A DNA stretch of 35,191 nucleotides from Chitinophagaceae bacterium UBA4857. GTDB taxonomy: Bacteria > Bacteroidota > Bacteroidia > Chitinophagales > Chitinophagaceae. Shown here one piece after another: positions 32,178 to 35,191 of this stretch; positions within the stretch are counted from its first letter, which is position 1; the number at the start of each line of letters is the position of its first letter. The notes beneath the pieces are model-generated. The model did not search any database, had not been told where the DNA came from, and saw nothing but the letters and a program-made list of their open reading frames with translations. The stretch is from the NCBI GenBank assembly GCA_002399735.1, contig DHEF01000013.1, forward strand, positions 47,895 through 83,085, given 5' to 3'. Made by a program: the position numbers and the translations under genes.

Positions 32178-35129
32178 ATGAAGGGTTTATTTTTTACATG
32201 TTTCTTAGCTATAACTATTTTGTTTAGTGTAGAATTAACTGCTCAAAAAAAAATATTAGATCATACCGTTTATGATACCTGGGAATCAGTTGGTAGCATC
32301 AATGTAAGTAATGATGGTGCCTGGGTGGTATATAATGTAAATGTTCAGGAAGGAGACAATGAATTAGTTATTCAATCTGCCGATGGTAGTTACAAAAAAG
32401 TAGTGAGCCGTGGTTATGGTGCCACTATTACTGAAGATAATAAATACCTGGTTTTTAGAATAAAACCTTTTTTTAAAGAACTGCGTGATGCTAAAATTAA
32501 AAAGAAAAAACCAGAGGATACGCCAAAGGATACGCTTGCGATTATTGAATTAGGCAAAGACAGTATTTGGAAAAAAGAAAAAACAAAAGGGTTTAAAACA
32601 CCTGAAAAAGCAGGTGGTTGGTTAGCCTATCATTTAGATAAAGAAAACAAACCGGCTGCTACCGGTGCAAAAGACAAACCGAATAAGGCGGTTGATAGTT
32701 TAAGCCGTGTGGTTGATTCTTTACAACAAATTATTAATGCACAAACTGCAGGAAAAAAGAAAAAGAAATCAAAAGATGAAGATGCTTTTTTTGCAGAAAA
32801 TGAAGATGCTGAAGGGGATGAAACACCGGGCCGAAATGCAGAAGCTGGCACCACATTAGTATTACGTCAGTTAGAAACTGGTAAACAAACCGAATTTAAA
32901 AATGTAGTAAAATATTATTTCGATAAAGCGGCTACCAGTTTATTATTAGAGCAATCAAAAAATCCTGCTGACTCATTGTCCAAAGCGGCAATAGTATTGT
33001 ACAATTTAAAAACATTAAAAGCCGATACCATTTTGTATGGTGGTAATGAATTTAAAAACTTTGAATTTACCGAAGACGGTGCTCAACTGGCTTTTATAGC
33101 GGAAAGAGATTCCAGGCCAAAAGATTTAATTAAGACGTACAAACTTTGGCATTACAAAACCGGGCAGGATAGTGCAAAACTAATTGTTCACAATGTTACA
33201 GCAGGTATGCCGGATAAGTTTACAGTGAGCCCTTTTGCTAATATTAGCTTTAGCAAAAATGGCAAGAAGCTATATTTTGACACAGCACCAATTCCTGCAC
33301 CTAAGGATACAACCTTGGTTGATTTTGATTTGGTGAAACTGGATATTTGGCATTACAACGAAGACTATTTACAAACAACGCAACTTAGCCGTTTAAACCG
33401 TGCTAGGGAAGAAGATTTTCAAGCGGTGTATGATTTAACAACCGGAAAGTTTGTTCAATTAACTAACAAAACATTACCCAATGTTTACCCAACAAAAGAA
33501 GGTGATGGCAATGTGGTATATGGCGTAACCGATTTTGGCAGAAGAGTAGAAAGCCAATGGGCCGGTAATACAAAAAAAGATATTTATGCAGTGAATGTAA
33601 ATGATGGTTCCAGCACTTTATTGTTAAAGGATATAAATGGTTTATTTACTCCTGCTTTTATTTCTCCTTCCGGTAAATATTTTATCTGGTATAATTATGC
33701 CACAAAAGCATACCACTTAAATGATGGTAAAGTTAGCCGTAACATCAGTAAAAATTATGCCCATCCTTTATGGAACGAGGATCATGATTCTCCTTCCGAT
33801 CCTTCGCCTTATGGTTTTATGGGTTGGGATGAAAAAGAAGAGTTTGTGTTGGTAAATGACAAATACGGTGTAGTAAAATTATTTGTGGCTGATGCTAAAA
33901 AGCCAGAAGTACTTATAACCGGCCGTCCGCAAAAAGTTGTCTATCGTTATTTACGTACTAACAGAGAAGAAAAATCTATCAACCCTACACAGGATTTACT
34001 TTTCCGTGCATTTAATGATGTGAATAAAGACGCAGGTTTATACCTGTACAAATTTGAAAATGGTAAATACGCTTTATCGCCTGTATTAGCAACATCATCA
34101 GTTAGTGTTGGTCAACCATCAAAAGCAAACGACAAACAGGTGTATGCTTTTACACAGGAAACCTACACGCAATCGCCTAATGTTTATACAGCAGTACAAA
34201 CAAATAATGGTTATACTATAAAACAACTAAGCAATACTAACACACAACAAGCCGATTACAACTGGGGCACCGCCGCATTGTACAAATGGAAAACTTTTAG
34301 CGGTAAATCATCAACCGGTATTTTATATAAACCCGAAAATTTTGACAGTACTAAAAAGTATCCGTTGATTTTATATTTTTATGAAACATTAAGCGATGGC
34401 TTAAATAACTACCATGCACCGGCACCCACGCCAAGCCGTTTAAATATTTCGTTTTTTGTAAGCAGGGGTTATTTAGTTTTTGCTCCTGATATTCGTTACA
34501 CAACCGGTTACCCTGCAAAAAGTGCTTACGATTATATTGTAAGTGCCGCTAAAGATTTATCAAAACATAAATGGGTTGATGAAAAAAACCTGGGCATTCA
34601 AGGGCAAAGTTGGGGTGGTATACAAGTAGCGCAATTAGTTACCATGACCGATATGTTTAAAGCCGCATGGTCCGGTGCGCCTGTTGCCAACATGACCAGT
34701 GCGTATGGTGGTATACGTTGGGAGAGTGGTATGAACAGACAGTTTCAGTACGAAAAAACACAAAGCCGTATTGGTGCTACATTATGGGAAAAACCCCAGT
34801 TGTATATCGAAAACTCTCCACTGTTCCATTTGCCAAAAGTAAAAACACCCATTGTTATTATGGCTAATGATGCCGATGGTGCTGTGCCCTGGTATCAGGG
34901 TATTGAATTGTTTACCGGCTTGCGTCGTTTAGGTAAACAAGCATGGATGTTAAACTACAACGGTGAAGCGCATAACCTGGTAGAAAGAAAGAACAGAAAA
35001 GATATTCAGATAAGAGAACAACAGTTTTTTGACTGGTTATTAAAAGGTGCTAAACCTGCTAAATGGATTACTGAAGGTGTACCTGCAGTTGATAAAGGCA
35101 GAGCATGGGGATTAGAATTAGTGGATTAA
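32178..35129 (+). CDS. S9 family (prolyl oligopeptidase-like) secreted peptidase
   Basis: A serine peptidase of 983 residues with a signal peptide (FFTCFLAITILFSVELTAQ), so probably periplasmic. The N-terminal ~700 residues carry beta-propeller features (SNDGAWVVYN, FTEDGAQLAFIAERDSRP, FSKNGKKLYFD). The C-terminal alpha/beta-hydrolase domain has the nucleophile Ser811 in GQSWGG, Asp900 in NDADGAVPW and His932 in GEAHNL, the order and spacing of the S9 family. It is longer than a typical ~700-residue family member. A charged, low-complexity insertion at ~160-226 (KKKKKSKDEDAFF, then NEDAEGDE) lies between propeller strands. It is a single gene with its own promoter box, and no close neighbour suggests a specific peptide substrate. 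Confidence 0.93.
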   Translation: MKGLFFTCFLAITILFSVELTAQKKILDHTVYDTWESVGSINVSNDGAWVVYNVNVQEGDNELVIQSADGSYKKVVSRGYGATITEDNKYLVFRIKPFFKELRDAKIKKKKPEDTPKDTLAIIELGKDSIWKKEKTKGFKTPEKAGGWLAYHLDKENKPAATGAKDKPNKAVDSLSRVVDSLQQIINAQTAGKKKKKSKDEDAFFAENEDAEGDETPGRNAEAGTTLVLRQLETGKQTEFKNVVKYYFDKAATSLLLEQSKNPADSLSKAAIVLYNLKTLKADTILYGGNEFKNFEFTEDGAQLAFIAERDSRPKDLIKTYKLWHYKTGQDSAKLIVHNVTAGMPDKFTVSPFANISFSKNGKKLYFDTAPIPAPKDTTLVDFDLVKLDIWHYNEDYLQTTQLSRLNRAREEDFQAVYDLTTGKFVQLTNKTLPNVYPTKEGDGNVVYGVTDFGRRVESQWAGNTKKDIYAVNVNDGSSTLLLKDINGLFTPAFISPSGKYFIWYNYATKAYHLNDGKVSRNISKNYAHPLWNEDHDSPSDPSPYGFMGWDEKEEFVLVNDKYGVVKLFVADAKKPEVLITGRPQKVVYRYLRTNREEKSINPTQDLLFRAFNDVNKDAGLYLYKFENGKYALSPVLATSSVSVGQPSKANDKQVYAFTQETYTQSPNVYTAVQTNNGYTIKQLSNTNTQQADYNWGTAALYKWKTFSGKSSTGILYKPENFDSTKKYPLILYFYETLSDGLNNYHAPAPTPSRLNISFFVSRGYLVFAPDIRYTTGYPAKSAYDYIVSAAKDLSKHKWVDEKNLGIQGQSWGGIQVAQLVTMTDMFKAAWSGAPVANMTSAYGGIRWESGMNRQFQYEKTQSRIGATLWEKPQLYIENSPLFHLPKVKTPIVIMANDADGAVPWYQGIELFTGLRRLGKQAWMLNYNGEAHNLVERKNRKDIQIREQQFFDWLLKGAKPAKWITEGVPAVDKGRAWGLELVD

Positions 35130-35154
35130 TATTTAAATTATGTTTTTTGTTACC

Positions 35155-35191
35155 AGCGTCCCACCCTTGATTGAACTTTACTTGCGACGCT
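35155..35191. repeat. REP-like repeat, inverse copy at window end
   Basis: Reverse complement of 15141-15177 with the same length and the same AGCGTC/GACGCT arms; it differs at only a few inner positions. It starts 25 bases after the peptidase stop and may serve as its 3' hairpin. The repeat may continue beyond the window. Confidence 0.7.

Noticed and set aside
1..35191. tRNA, rRNA, CRISPR arrays, prophage
   Set aside because: No cloverleaf-like sequence with a recognisable GGTTCGA-type T loop, no regularly spaced identical repeats, and no phage structural or integrase genes were seen. The S74 domain alone is not evidence for a phage.

Overview
The window is ordinary low-GC chromosome of a member of the Bacteroidota, most likely of the Chitinophagaceae or a close family (inference). 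The evidence is a fused SecDF, type IX secretion (T9SS) C-terminal sorting domains, a long NusB, many LAC/SAC-type lipoproteins, AT-rich start regions with little Shine-Dalgarno, and several TAnnTTTG-type -7 promoter boxes. No rRNA, tRNA, CRISPR array, transposase or prophage gene was seen.

Left part (1-9400, almost all on the minus strand): a CPA2-type cation/proton antiporter, secDF, an intradiol-dioxygenase-like lipoprotein with a thioredoxin-like tail, a membrane-bound LytTR regulator and two small lipoproteins. Middle (9600-17000): a class I aminotransferase on the plus strand; then on the minus strand nusB, a DUF1573 lipoprotein, yajC, coaE and an outer-membrane beta-barrel gene; then groES and groEL on the plus strand, with a REP-like repeat between them. 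17125-20099 is a three-gene minus-strand operon: arginine deiminase-like enzyme, CtlX-type citrulline hydrolase and DUF1684 protein. The first two could convert arginine to ornithine.

Right part (20392-32103) is the most interesting. A LuxR-type response regulator (minus) lies convergent to a histidine kinase (plus). Upstream of the regulator, and divergent from it, is an 18-bp perfect palindrome followed by a promoter that probably drives an S74 (self-cleaving chaperone) surface protein and a T9SS-sorted protein. About 4.6 kb further on, the same arrangement recurs: a truncated response-regulator remnant, a near-identical palindrome and promoter, a 1092-residue RCC1/cadherin-like T9SS protein, a related 3' region with terminator, and a diverged copy of the same double-hairpin element. 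I read this as an old tandem duplication of a two-component-controlled surface-protein locus, with later gene conversion in the sorting-domain region. The window ends with an S9 prolyl-oligopeptidase-family peptidase and a second clear copy of the REP-like repeat.

Starts were moved inward where the longest frame began with a TTG or GTG, crossed a terminator, or put extra residues before a clear signal peptide.
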